A stretch of DNA of 64,000 nucleotides from Agelaius tricolor (lineage: Eukaryota > Chordata > Aves > Passeriformes > Icteridae), in assembly GCA_023055355.1 (NCBI GenBank), contig JALJCS010000002.1, positions 8,456,001 to 8,520,000 on the forward strand. Reading direction: 5' to 3'. Positions within the stretch are counted from its first letter, which is position 1; each line of letters starts with the position of its first letter. This document shows positions 24,401-35,062 of the stretch, piece after piece. A program made the translations under genes and the position numbers. The notes under the pieces were generated by a model. The model made no database searches. It saw nothing but the letters and a program-made list of their open reading frames with translations, and had not been told where the DNA came from.

Positions 24401-26152
24401 GGGTTTTCCAGGATATAATTTTCATTCCTGTTCAAGAAGGTATATTGCTTTAAGAGAATATTTTTCATCTTGTGGCATGAAACCTCTTTAAAGCCTATTT
24501 ATGCTATACATATATCTATGTGCTTATAGGGCAGAACTAAGTTACTGGACTGCACAAAATCAATCAAACTATGGGGTTTTTTGGGTTTTTTTTCCCCTTA
24601 GTTCTAATTATCTACTCCGGGATGTCACAAACTTAGGTAGCACTTTTGCTCCTTCATCGGCTCTGCAGTCCTCACTGACTTCTCCCTTTTTCCTTCTATC
24701 TACATCCAAATCATGCTTTATGCTATATGTTTCTTTCCACAATTAATTTGTCCTTGTTTAGTTTCTCCTTCCTTTTTTCTTATGCCAAGCCACAGACCAT
24801 GCTGTGACTACCCCTCCTGCTACTTAGAGCATTTTCTCTAATCTTCCCCCATTCTAGGTACACACCTAATTCTCAGTTAATCCTAATTTAGGCTAAAGGA
24901 GTCCATGACCACCCCCGGCCAGAGAGCAAACTGGAGGCAGAGGCAAGAAGAAGTGCCATTAAGAAGCAAATGTCCTCTTATCACCACTCCCAGAAAAAGA
25001 GATCTCTAAATTCAGAGGTAAGTCAAAGTCAGTAGTGAAATAAAAAGGTGACATAAATGAAGACTTTTTTTGTCAATTAAAAAGATGTGATAAGCACATA
25101 TTGGGGATCCCAGGGCAAAACAAAGCTTTACATTGTACTATTAATGTGTGCTAATAACAAAGTAACATCTGTCAATTTGGGGCTGAAACTAGCAATAGCA
25201 CAAGTATTGAGACATATGTGTGTGGGCAGTATTGATGCCTGTATCTTAAAGATCTACTTCTCCTTGTCAGGCAGGAAGGTACCCTGACAGCAGTGGTTAC
25301 AATAATAACCTACAGAATTTTCACTGCATGGATGGCCCAGAAAGAGTCAGTATCTTCACAGACACCAGTTTTTCAATTCCAGCCCAGTCTTACCCTTCAT
25401 TGCAGAACACAGACCTCTACAATGCACCTTGCGACTCAGCCAGCTTCCAAGAGAACCAGCTATCGCCATACCCTAAATGCCCAAATCCAAGGATCTACAT
25501 GCCCATGCCATGCAGCTACGAGTTTGGTGTTCCTACCTTTGTAAGCTCAAGCCCTTACCCAACATTTTACAAAGATCTGTCCAGTCCTGCCATTGATGCA
25601 GAGCCCCTCAGTCTGAACGGGCCTCACTACAACGCTGTGACCAGCCATGATAAGAGCTTTGATAACCCTGGCAGACACTACGGACTGAAACCAGCGTGGG
25701 GGAAAACCGGCAGCGGAGACCGGAGTGACTATGGGCAGATGGCAACAAGTGCTCCCCACCCTTACTGCAGTGGGGACTATCCCTGCAGGTACAGCCCCAG
25801 CCCCGCTCCCATGGCCCCGCCACTGCAGACGGTCATCACCACCACCACCAAGGTGTCCTACCAGGCCTACAAGCCACCCGTGCTGAAGTACAGCGACAAC
25901 CTCTGCGACATGAAAAACATCCAGAGCTACACTCATGTGGCAGAAAACATCTCAGGTGCTGTCTATTCAGGGATGAAGATTCAGGAAGACTTTGGGATGA
26001 TAAAGTCAGCATTGCTCTACCAGCATGATTCCATCCCCACAAAATCCAAACCAGATGAGGGGATGGAGAGCTATCGGTATGGGCTCCCTCTGGGGAACAG
26101 CTTTGCTGAGCATGAAGGCCAGGCCCTAAGGTTTGAGAGTGCTGAATATTGA
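21424..26152 (+). CDS. GCM2: GCM2, glial cells missing transcription factor 2
   Basis: DNA-binding transcription factor and master regulator of parathyroid development. Coding exons are 21424-21465, 22708-22960, 23350-23462, 24892-25017 and 25271-26152, giving 471 residues with no phase error; the human protein has about 506. The GCM domain spans roughly residues 15-170 and shows [39 protein letters not shown], the Cys pair [21 protein letters not shown] and the HDH that follows, containing the zinc ligands. The Tyr/Pro/Ser-rich C-terminal half includes [14 protein letters not shown], which separates GCM2 from GCM1. The start codon matches an internal Met of the human protein, so the N-terminus is about 16 residues shorter; the sequence begins [14 protein letters not shown]. 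It is head-to-head with SYCP2L and in tandem with MAK, as in human 6p24. Confidence 0.97.
22708..25017 (+). other. GCM2: GCM DNA-binding domain exons
   Basis: Three exons hold the whole zinc-containing GCM domain. The first, 22708-22960, is strikingly GC-rich compared with its AT-rich introns and encodes the EWPDGY to DKARQKQQ part. The second encodes [20 protein letters not shown] through [11 protein letters not shown]. The third encodes [13 protein letters not shown] and a basic region [10 protein letters not shown] ending near residue 178. Confidence 0.93.
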
Positions 26153-27616
26153 CTAAATGGTCCCTAAATGGCAAATACCTGCAGATGGGAGAATAAGTTA
26201 TTGTGCTGACCGTGTGAGTGCTAAGTCAAGTAGTTTGGGATTTGAGGAGAAATAAGGAAGCAAAACATCAAGACAGTTTTTTCCCAAAGGCACCTTTCTG
26301 GAGCTATGTGCTGAGTGAATTATATTTTGCATCTAATTTCAAAGAAACCCCACACAATCTCTAAAATGGCACAAGGAACTGAGCCCAAAACACACCTCGG
26401 AGAAGGTAATATGGAGGCACAGCTCCTCTGGAAGTCAACAGCCTCCTCTGACAGCAAGTGAAATCTGCTTACAGCCACAACTCCTGCCTCAAGCTTTGAG
26501 AGAAAATGCTCCATCTGTAAGAAAGAAAAGACTAATCAGGTAATGGAAAAAAAATGAAGGAAGGTGGCTATAGATTATGGTCAACTGAAGGAAATGGCAG
26601 GGAAAGAAAGAAATAACAGAAATGTGGAAGCAAGACAATTTGCAGAATAATTCACCTGAATGGTTCATTCACCTGCCATGATCCTTTTGATGAATGGAAA
26701 GATCAGCTGAGTTTCTCTGAAATGACAAATGAAAAACCTGAAACCTGAGAAATGAAACTTGCTAAATTCACGTTGCTTTTTGATTCCCTGTATCAAGAGT
26801 AGAGACTACCCAGCCTTCCTACATAAGGACAACCCAGAAAAGCCACACCAGGAACTGATGCCCTGTAACACTCAGCCTGGAAGCAGGAAGGCTCAGACCC
26901 CCACCAAGCCTGCTCAGCATCACGTGGCTGTCAGAGTTAACTTATGTGGTCCTGAAAACCATTTACAGTGAAACTGGTTTTTGCTTAAAGGGGCCTGGCA
27001 AGCTGGTCAGGCCAATTGGTTATTGGTGCAGAATTCTCTTTACCCATGAATACAGCTGGTCCTGTCTAGGAATGCAACATCCCAGCTGCTTAGTACAGGT
27101 CAGTGTTGAATGAACCTTTCCTGGCTGCCTCTCTGCACTCCATTTCCATCAGGTCTTTCTCCCTCTCCCAAGGGACTTTTCTCTCTGTAAACATAGCTCC
27201 CCATGACAGCACTACTTTGGAAATTAAACAATCAGCCAACAGAGAGGTTACAAAACAAAATCTCCAAACTGAGGTAAGAAAAGAAATCGCAAAGAAATGC
27301 ATTCCCAAATTCATCCCAAAAACAACTTATTCTTTAATCTGGAAAGAAGAAAAACCAGAGCAGTACTGGTTTAAAACTAAAGATATTTTGAAAACCACCT
27401 AGTACTGGGGAATAGAACCCTGACCCAAAATGTGTGTGCCAAGCAAGGGAGCTAAGTAGACACAGAGGACTGATGAGGGTAAAAAAATTTCTTTTGATAT
27501 CATTATTGAGTTTACCAAGTATCTTTAACTTTTTGAACGCTTTTTTTTTACCTCTGTCTTATGTATATTTTTGCTGTGTTTTCAGAAGCAGCATACTACT
27601 GTAGTCTTTCAATAAA
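26153..27616 (+). other. Probable GCM2 3' UTR with polyadenylation signal
   Basis: AT-rich sequence after the GCM2 stop without coding potential. The first good AATAAA on the plus strand is at 27611-27616, implying a 3' UTR of about 1.5 kb. Earlier or later sites cannot be excluded. Confidence 0.45.
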
Positions 27617-30600
27617 TGTGAAATCACAGTTAAAAGCAAGGCACCATGTAAAGTAATGAGAGCAGCTGGCTAGTTAGAATTATAAGGTTCTATGCACTGA
27701 AGCTGTCATTAAACTGGTAAACAAATTGTATTTTCAAAGAACAGTTAAACAGTAATTTAAAAATAGTTATTTCTGATGTAGTATATTTTCTTTCTTTTTA
27801 TATTTTTATGAAAACCATGTTTTTATAAGCATGTTCAGTCTGAGATGTCAAACTGAGCCCCACAGGAATTTAGTTAATAGCATCCTGTTTCAGCAGTGGA
27901 TTGTTCAGCATTTTAAAAATTCAAGCCAGACAAAGATGTAATTCACAAAGATACTAAATTAATTCACCTGCAGCAAGATTACCTTGTCTTTTAGCTCTAG
28001 TATACTTTTTGTATATCTCCCTTAGCTTTTGTTAACCTCTTAGGGTAATTCTTCTACCAAGTGTTTTAAGTTACGGATAAGATGAGATTCAGGTGAACAA
28101 CATCAATCTGATAATTAGCCCACATACTTTAAAACCTTTAAAAAAGAAAAAAAAAAAGGTGGTTTGTGAGTTATTACCCAGAAAGACTGATGTGAAATTT
28201 TAGAGTTTATGAGTATATAACACTATGCCTGTTTACAGAACTGGGATTTCTCAGCTGTATGCCAAATCATATTGAGGCATTTGACATGTTGAATAATAAT
28301 CAAGGCTTGTAAGTTTAAGGCGGGGGAAAAGTATAAGAGGGGAATAAGGCAAAACAAAATGACTAAAAAAGCTGGAAAGATTCACTGCAGATAGGAAAAT
28401 CAAGGAAAATATTAAAGCTGTAAATTGCTCTATTTTATAGTGATTTTAGAGGAGTTAGCCAACCACAACTTAAGCACGAGTTATTAAAATACTACTACCT
28501 ATTAAAACAGACAAGCTGTGGGAGGTGCATGCTGCTTACATTACTGGTATTAAACTCGTCATTGTAATTGTATGCTTAAATTGTTATGCTCTCCAATTAA
28601 ACATAGCTTTTAAAGCAGAACTTTGTACACTAGTAAAGAAAATGCAGCCAATTGTGTTTAGATGCTACTTTTAGGGTGTGGATTTATTTATAATAAGCAT
28701 GACAGCTGTTTAAGCACAGTGGGAAGTTATGATGGCGATTACCTTGCTACATCATCTGAGCAGTACAACAAACAAAACTGCTCTAAAGGTTATTGCAGTC
28801 TTTCTTCACCTTGACTCCTCTCATGTACAAGTGTCTGGGATGAGATTAGCTGTATGTTACATTTACAGACAAAAAAATCAGATGGAAAAAGTCTAGAGCT
28901 GTAGACAGCTTTTCTCTTCAAAATCCATAAATGTAGAGGCAATGGGAGCTTCTGTAAAAAGAGAAAGAGAAAAAAAAAAAGCTGAAATTGAAAGCCTCAT
29001 TGTAGGTTTATACAGCTGCAGCATTGACTTTAAAAGCATGTTCCTCAGGCAAAGCAGCATCCTGAAGTAAGATGGTCCCTGAGTAAGCACCTTCTCTTCC
29101 CATTAATTGTCCCTTTCAAGTGTGGTTTCTGGTCCTGCATTGAGCACCTGAGAGAAGCCCTTCACCAGCCTGTACCCTCTACTCTGACAGGTATCTTTGT
29201 CTAACAAACTCCAGTTGTAATGGCACAGTCACAGAGGGAGAGGAGGAGAAGATGCTTTCAAATCTCAGCCTCCTGTGGCTCTGGCTTCAAATGGGTTACA
29301 AGGGCCCTACTGAGGTAAAGCACCACCTGTACCCATGCTGAGGATGCCCTTTGTACCAAAACAGCAGCCCCAGAATGGCAAAGGTTAAAAACCCAAATGT
29401 TTAATGGATGCCTCCCAGAGACAAGAGGTTCTGTGACAATGTTTTTCGCTCATGTACCCACGAAATGTACGCAGGTGTCACACACCTGACAGATTCAAAT
29501 ACCTGTGGGCATCACTTCATGGTAACACCTCATGGAGGGCAGACAGAGCCTGGCAGACTGTCCTGCTCCATGACCACCACCCAGTCCTGCTACAGAACTC
29601 TTGTGAGAGTCTGAGCAATCTGCTTGGCCCTTGCTCCTCTTCCGGAACCAGGTTATCTCTGGGCTTTCCAAATGTGCTAAATGCTGCAAACAAGGCATGC
29701 AGGAACTTGGCTGTTTTGGGCTTATTGAGCCTGAAGTAGTTGATCTCTTCATTTGGGGGTACAATCTATCACCTTAAAGGCAGAGACAAGCTTTGCTTGA
29801 GTTGCAGGAGTGGAAACCAGAGTGTAACAGAGTTGAATACGATTTGAGATATGAATATGAGACTTTTTTGTCCTGGAGATTTTCTGGGATTTCTTCTAGA
29901 TTGCTGGGGTTTTTCTTAGTATCTTTTTGGGGGAAAGCTGCCTAAAACAACTGAGACAGCTTTCACCAAAGTAGAGCATGTTTCTTGAGAGACAACATTT
30001 AGCAGGATGCACAATGCAGCTCTAGGGATGCATTTAGAAAAATTCATGTCATTCCTACCCTTATCAATAGAAGCCACATGCAGACAAAAAGGGGAGAACT
30101 GAGGCATTTAGTGCTGGAGTGGTTCCTCCAAAAACACTGAATGAAAAATTCCATGCCTGTTAAAATCCCTCTGCCTGAGAAATAAAGAGAGTGGTATACA
30201 ATGGTTATCCATGCCTGGATTCCTGCCTTTAGTGTTCTAGCTGCCTAAAGTTAAGTACCTGGCTGTTACTCATATGAGCAAAGGGGAGGTGAACCACGCA
30301 GTGCTTATGTAGTGATACACCTGAGATCGTGCAAAGTGGAGAGTGCATTTCAGCACAGCACCTCTCCAGGCTTGCAAGAGTCCACATGAGACACAAAGAT
30401 CAGTGGGATGACACAGGTGCAAGTAAGTATCACAGAGAAACACTGCTAGTTTGGCTCAACCTTATTCAAACAAACAGAAAAATGAAGTTTACACAAGCCC
30501 TATAAGCTTCAACATGCATGCTGGTACTTGTGATGGTGTTAGGGAGAAGGCACTTTCAGGTATTTTGGCTGGCACTTGAGCATAGCATCAACACCTTCAA

Positions 30601-31090
30601 GGACCACAACCAAAGGAGGTCCTTTCAACAGAAAATTACTCAGTGGGTCTGCATGTGTTGTTTTGTAAAATAAGCAGGGAAGCAGGTGCATAAGGATGTT
30701 CTCAGAGGTCCTTTAGCAGGGCTCACAAACATACTGGGTCTCTTTGTTCCATCCTGTTGTCTTTCCTTCAGCTTCCTGGTTCATAGCAAGAGCACAGGAC
30801 AGCATCTCTCTCCTGTCTTTATGATAAAATGAAGTGTTAAGTGACTGGCTTGCAGTGCTTGTACTGCAACTCCACACCATGTTGCAGCCTGGCTCAAACA
30901 CTGGCAAGTCCTGTCTACAGCTTTTCTGCCTTCACGTGTATGAAATGTTGGGGACCATTACAAAAAGTACCAATAACTGACAGACAGGAGGTCCTGGTAA
31001 CAGAATTTAGACTTAAATGTTTTTCTTGTGCAAAACTAATACAGAAATTATTTAAACATCAACCCCTTGCTTATGCTAGATCTCTTATAA
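27617..31090. other. Intergenic, unique sequence
   Basis: No gene or RNA gene recognised. The part from 28430 to 28790 is rich in TAAT and ATTA homeodomain-type cores and contains TGACAGCTG, so it may be a regulatory element. The remainder shows short open frames only. Confidence 0.5.
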
Positions 31091-31099
31091 GTGGCTGTA

Positions 31100-32065
31100 A
31101 TTAGACTGGGGATAAGGGGGGAATGCCCCACAGGCAACCAAGAGCATTTTCACCTTGTTCAGCAACAAGGACAGTGGGATTGAATGTACTCTCAGCATGG
31201 CTGCTGGTGACACCGAGCTGTGTGGTGCAGTCAGCATGCTGGAGGGAAGGGATGGCATCCAGAGGCACCTGGACAGGCTGGAGAGATGGGACTGTGCAAA
31301 CCTCATGGAGTTCAACAAGGCCAAGTGCAAGGTCTTGCATGTGGGTTGCAAGGACAAACAGAGGCTTGGGGGAAAATGGATTGAGAGCAGCCCTGAAGAG
31401 AAGGACTTGGGGGTGTTGGTTGCTCAGCAAGACCCAGCAGTGTGTGCCTGCAGCCCAAAAAGACAAATGTATCCTGGGCTGCATCCAAAGCAGCGTGGCC
31501 AGCAGGCTGGGAGAGGTGACTCTGCCCCTCTGCCCTGCTCTGATGACAACCCACCTGCAGTGCTGCATCCACCTCTGGGTCCCCTAATATGAGAAGGCCA
31601 TGGACCTGTTGGAGCAAGTCTAGAGGAGGCCACAAAAATGCTCAGAGGGCTGGAGTACCCCTCCTATGAAGACAGGCTGAGAGAGCTGGGGTTGTTCAGC
31701 CTCGAGAAAAAAGGATTCTGGGCTGACCTTGTAGCATCCTTCCAGTACCTAATGGGGGCCGGCAAGAGAGCTGGAGAAGAACTTTTTACATGGGCATGTA
31801 GGGATAGGACAAGGGGGAATGGCTGTACACTGAGACAGGGTGAGTTTAGATTAGATATTAGACAGAAATCCTTTACTATGAGGGTGGTGAGGTACTGGCC
31901 TAGAAAAGTTATGGATGCCCTGGAAGTGTTCAAGGCCAGGTTAGGATCACGTTCTGAGACTTCTGGTCTAGTGGAAGGTGTCCCTGACCATGGCAGGGAG
32001 GTTGGAACTAGATGATTTTTAAGGTTCATTCCAGCCCAAACCATTCTTATGAATGAATGAACCAA
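31100..32065 (+). mobile_element. CR1 LINE fragment, reverse transcriptase end to 3' tail
   Basis: Broken 3' part of a chicken-repeat-1 non-LTR retrotransposon in plus orientation. Translation gives pieces of the CR1 ORF2 C-terminus, such as FNKAKCKVLHVGCK, EKDLGVLV, LRELGLFSLEKK and TRGNG, in more than one frame, so it carries frameshifts. It ends in the hallmark CR1 tail (AACTAGATGATTTTTAAGGT, then AACCCAAACC-like and ATGAATGA repeats). It is the longest CR1 copy in the window and is 5'-truncated as usual. Confidence 0.92.
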
Positions 32066-33235
32066 TCTTATGAAACTGAGTGGCAGCACCAGAGGAAGAG
32101 GACAGAGCCCATCCCTGGGAAAGGACAGTCATAGGACACGGCTAAGCTGTCAAGAGAGGAAAGGGCAGGGAGGGGACATCACAGGTAACTGCTGCATCAT
32201 TTCCACTGACAGTGGAGAGGTGTTTTCACATATTTAAGGTAGGGGCGTATCCATGTAGTGGTGATCAAACATATTCTTAGAGGTTAATGCATGGTTAAAT
32301 TCTTTGCTATGTACAGTCAGCTCCTGCTGAACCTCTGCCTGAATTCTGCTGTGTGGGTTATGGTACTTTCTTCCTTCTCATGTCCAAGTCTCACCTTTGA
32401 ACTTTATTTTACCTGGTAGTCACCTCTGATGTTTTATTTCAGTAAAGGAAACAGGCATATTTTGTTTCAGAAAATATAACATTGTTTTCTTGTACTTTCA
32501 TTTCAGCAAGCTATGTGCAAGTGGTCAAATCCTTTGAATTCCAGAAAACCAATTCCCATAGCCCCACGTTCCACCCAGTTGACTTGAGGTAGAATCAATT
32601 AATCTGTCAACAGTTCTTAAACCACCACAAAGTTACCATACCAATTAATGAGGAAAAGGGAGGGGAGAGGAAAAAAAAGGTAAAATGAAGACAGCTTCCC
32701 ATTTTTGCTCAGCAAGCCTGAGCTGCCAGCGTGGTGAAGCAGATAGGAATATGAATTTCTAAAACAATTTTCTGCCTTTCCCTCCATGGTGTTTCTAATT
32801 TTTATTGTGATGAAATGATCTCCTTTTCTTGCCCAGCACTCTCAAAAACATTAAAATATAGGAAGCTCAAGCAAATGTTGAGAATCGAAGCTTAAAATGA
32901 GACTTCCCTGCCAAAAGCACCTCTGGATCAGACACTAAATATGCCATTTTTCTTAACTGTGCCTTCTGTACACCCTAGAGAAATGCAAGATTACAAGGAC
33001 TAAGGGGAAAGTTCATTATTATTTTTGGTACAGAAATACATATATTTTAGAATGTATAGAGCACTCGAAGTTTCTCCCTTGCATTAGTATTAGCAACTTG
33101 CATTTTAATAAATTGCTTACAATAAATACTTTTAAAAAATGCTAGGGGGAAAAATCCCTCAGGTTTCACTACACCTGTAAAATACAGGTGGGAATTACAA
33201 ATCCTAAGTACACAGGCTTAGCTGGTAGCTTTCAT
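32066..33235. other. Intergenic, unique sequence
   Basis: A stretch between two CR1 copies with no exon, RNA gene or repeat recognised on either strand. Confidence 0.5.
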
Positions 33236-33768
33236 AAGATCATAGAATGGTGTGGATTTGGAGGGCACCTTGAAGATCGTCTAGTTCCAACCCCCTTGCC
33301 ATGGGAAGGAACACCTTCCACTAGACGAGGATGCTCAGAGTCCCATTCCGCCTGGCTTTGAACACCTCCAGGGACAGGGCATCCACAACTTCCTTGGGCA
33401 ACCTGTCCAGTGCCTCACCAGCATCACAGAAAAGATTTTTTCCCCTATTATCTAATCTCTTTCCATTTGTAGCCGTTTCCCTTTGTCCATGCTCTTGTCA
33501 ATAGACTCTATCCATCTCTCCTGAAAGCTCCCTTTAGGTAGTAGAAGGCTGCTCTAAGGTCAGCCTGGAGCCTTCTCTTCTCCAGGCTGAGCGGCTCCAC
33601 CTCTCCCAGACTGGGTTCATAGGAGAAGTGCTCCAGCCCTCTGAGCATCACAGAGCATCCAGCTCTGCACTCACTCCAGCAGCTCCCTGGCCTTCCTGTG
33701 CTGGGGACCCCAGAGCTGGAAGCAGCACTGCAGGTGGGGTCTCACCAGAGCACCAAATACCTATTCAA
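33236..33768 (-). mobile_element. CR1 LINE fragment, inverted
   Basis: A second CR1 3' fragment in minus orientation. Its tail complement (ATCATAGAATGG, then the block with CTAGTTCCAACCCC) is at the left end. The region complementary to the LRELGLFSLEKRR and RATKMIRGLEH codons lies around 33540-33660. It stops less than 100 bases before the CpG-rich MAK promoter. Confidence 0.92.
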
Positions 33769-33839
33769 TATATAATTACTACTAGCAGTAATTATAATGA
33801 GGACTGTCCAAAGACGATCTCGCCTATCATGGGGCCACC

Positions 33840-34640
33840 TTCAGGGAACCTGTGACGCGGCTCCCGTCACGGGGCTCAGCTCCCGTTGCGCAGCACTCCC
33901 TTTCCAGCAGGGCGCTGTCCTCGCTCCCAGCAGATCTGTTTATCCACCGCCTCCCCGCTCCTCCACTCCACCTGGGACTCCCCAGCAGCCGTGCCCGCGG
34001 CCGGGAGGGCGGTGCCGGCGGTGGGCCCGCCCCAGCCCGGGCCCGGCCCGCGCCCGTCGCCCCGGTGACGGGGTAGAGCGGCCCGGCTGAGGGAGGCGGC
34101 GGGCGGGCCGGGGGCTCGGCGCCATCGAGCTGGCTCCGCCCGCGGCGCCGCGGTGAGTGAGGGGCGGCGGGGACGGCAGCGAGCTCCCCTCGGGCCGGGC
34201 TGGTGAGCGCCCGTGCCCCGGGGGGTGGGCCTCCCTGGGGTCCCCTCAGCACGCTGGAGGTGCGGGTTTGGGCTGGAGCGGGAGCCCGCAGAGCTCCGTT
34301 CCTAAAGGGGAGGGTGCTGCCGGCCCCCAGCGTGCTCCGGCGGGCTGGGGTCGGTGTGCGGTGAACTCGCGTGTGGGGGACCTGCCCCGCTGCAGTGCTG
34401 GGCTGCGGGAGCGCCGCGTGGGTGCGAAGCTGCGGGGACAGGGAACCTGCCTGCTTTGGCTTCGGTGGGGTAGAGCCGGGCCCTGGCGGCCTGAGAGCTC
34501 CGCGGTTGATGAGAGGAGGTGAAACTTTATTTAGGAGAAGCGGGGTGAAAGTGGCAGGCCGGGCGGTGCCGAGTTTCACAGCCGGAGTGAGCGGCTGGAG
34601 CGCCGCGCTCCCCTCGGCGCTGTGAGTGCTGAGGAAGGGA
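33840..34640 (+). promoter_or_regulatory. CpG-island promoter of MAK
   Basis: An 800-base island, dense in CG dinucleotides and unlike its AT-rich surroundings, is the only promoter-like sequence upstream of MAK. Several GGGCGG and CCCGCC type Sp1 boxes are visible between 33990 and 34170. No TATA box is apparent. The overlapping long open frames on both strands follow from the base composition and show no homology. Confidence 0.75.
34050..34152 (+). other. MAK: Probable non-coding first exon of MAK
   Basis: A strong donor (GCG before GTGAGTGA) at 34153 within the CpG island fits the end of a 5' UTR exon. It would splice to the acceptor at 39315. The 5' boundary is a guess, and other donors in the island are possible. 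Confidence 0.45.
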
Positions 34641-34714
34641 CTGGCGCGCCCTTGGGAGGCGGCTGGATTTCACCAGGTGGAACTGGAGTGGAAACGAGCA
34701 TTTGTTTCCATTCT

Positions 34715-35062
34715 CAAGACGGAGAGGAGATCTCTTTAGTGCGCATAATTATCTCAAAGGCAGGTGCCAAGAGGATGGTGCCAGAGTCTTTTCAGTGGTG
34801 CTTGGCGACAGGATGAGGAGCAGTGGCCATAAACTGAAACACAGGAAGTTCCACCTCAACGTGAACATTTTTCACATTGAAGGTGGCAGAGCACTGGAAC
34901 AGGCTGCCCAGGAAGGTTGTGGAGTCTCCCTCTCTGGAGACATTCAGAATCCACCCAGATGTGTTCCTGTGTCACCTGCTCTAGGTCATCCTGCCTTGGC
35001 AGGGGGTTTGGTTTAGATGATCTCCAGAGGTCTCTTCCAACCATAACAATTCTCTATTTTAT
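34715..35062 (+). mobile_element. CR1 LINE fragment in MAK intron 1
   Basis: A diverged CR1 3' end in plus orientation. The stretch around 34790-34930 matches the RSSGHKLKHRKFHLNVN and ALEQAAQEGCG type CR1 codons, and the tail TTAGATGATCTCCAGAGGTC is at 35014-35033. The A/T-rich end is decayed, suggesting an older copy. Confidence 0.85.

Noticed and set aside
21424..26152. GCM1 as identity of the GCM gene
   Set aside because: The [14 protein letters not shown] block, the C-terminal half and the MAK/SYCP2L neighbours fit GCM2, not GCM1.
31101..31635. Long open frames of up to 155 codons on both strands
   Set aside because: They are the CR1 element and its antisense shadow, not host genes.
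33827..34579. 250-codon minus-strand open frame over the MAK CpG island, and several plus-strand ones
   Set aside because: Pro/Arg/Gly-rich translation typical of GC-rich non-coding DNA, no homology, and it overlaps the promoter and first exon.
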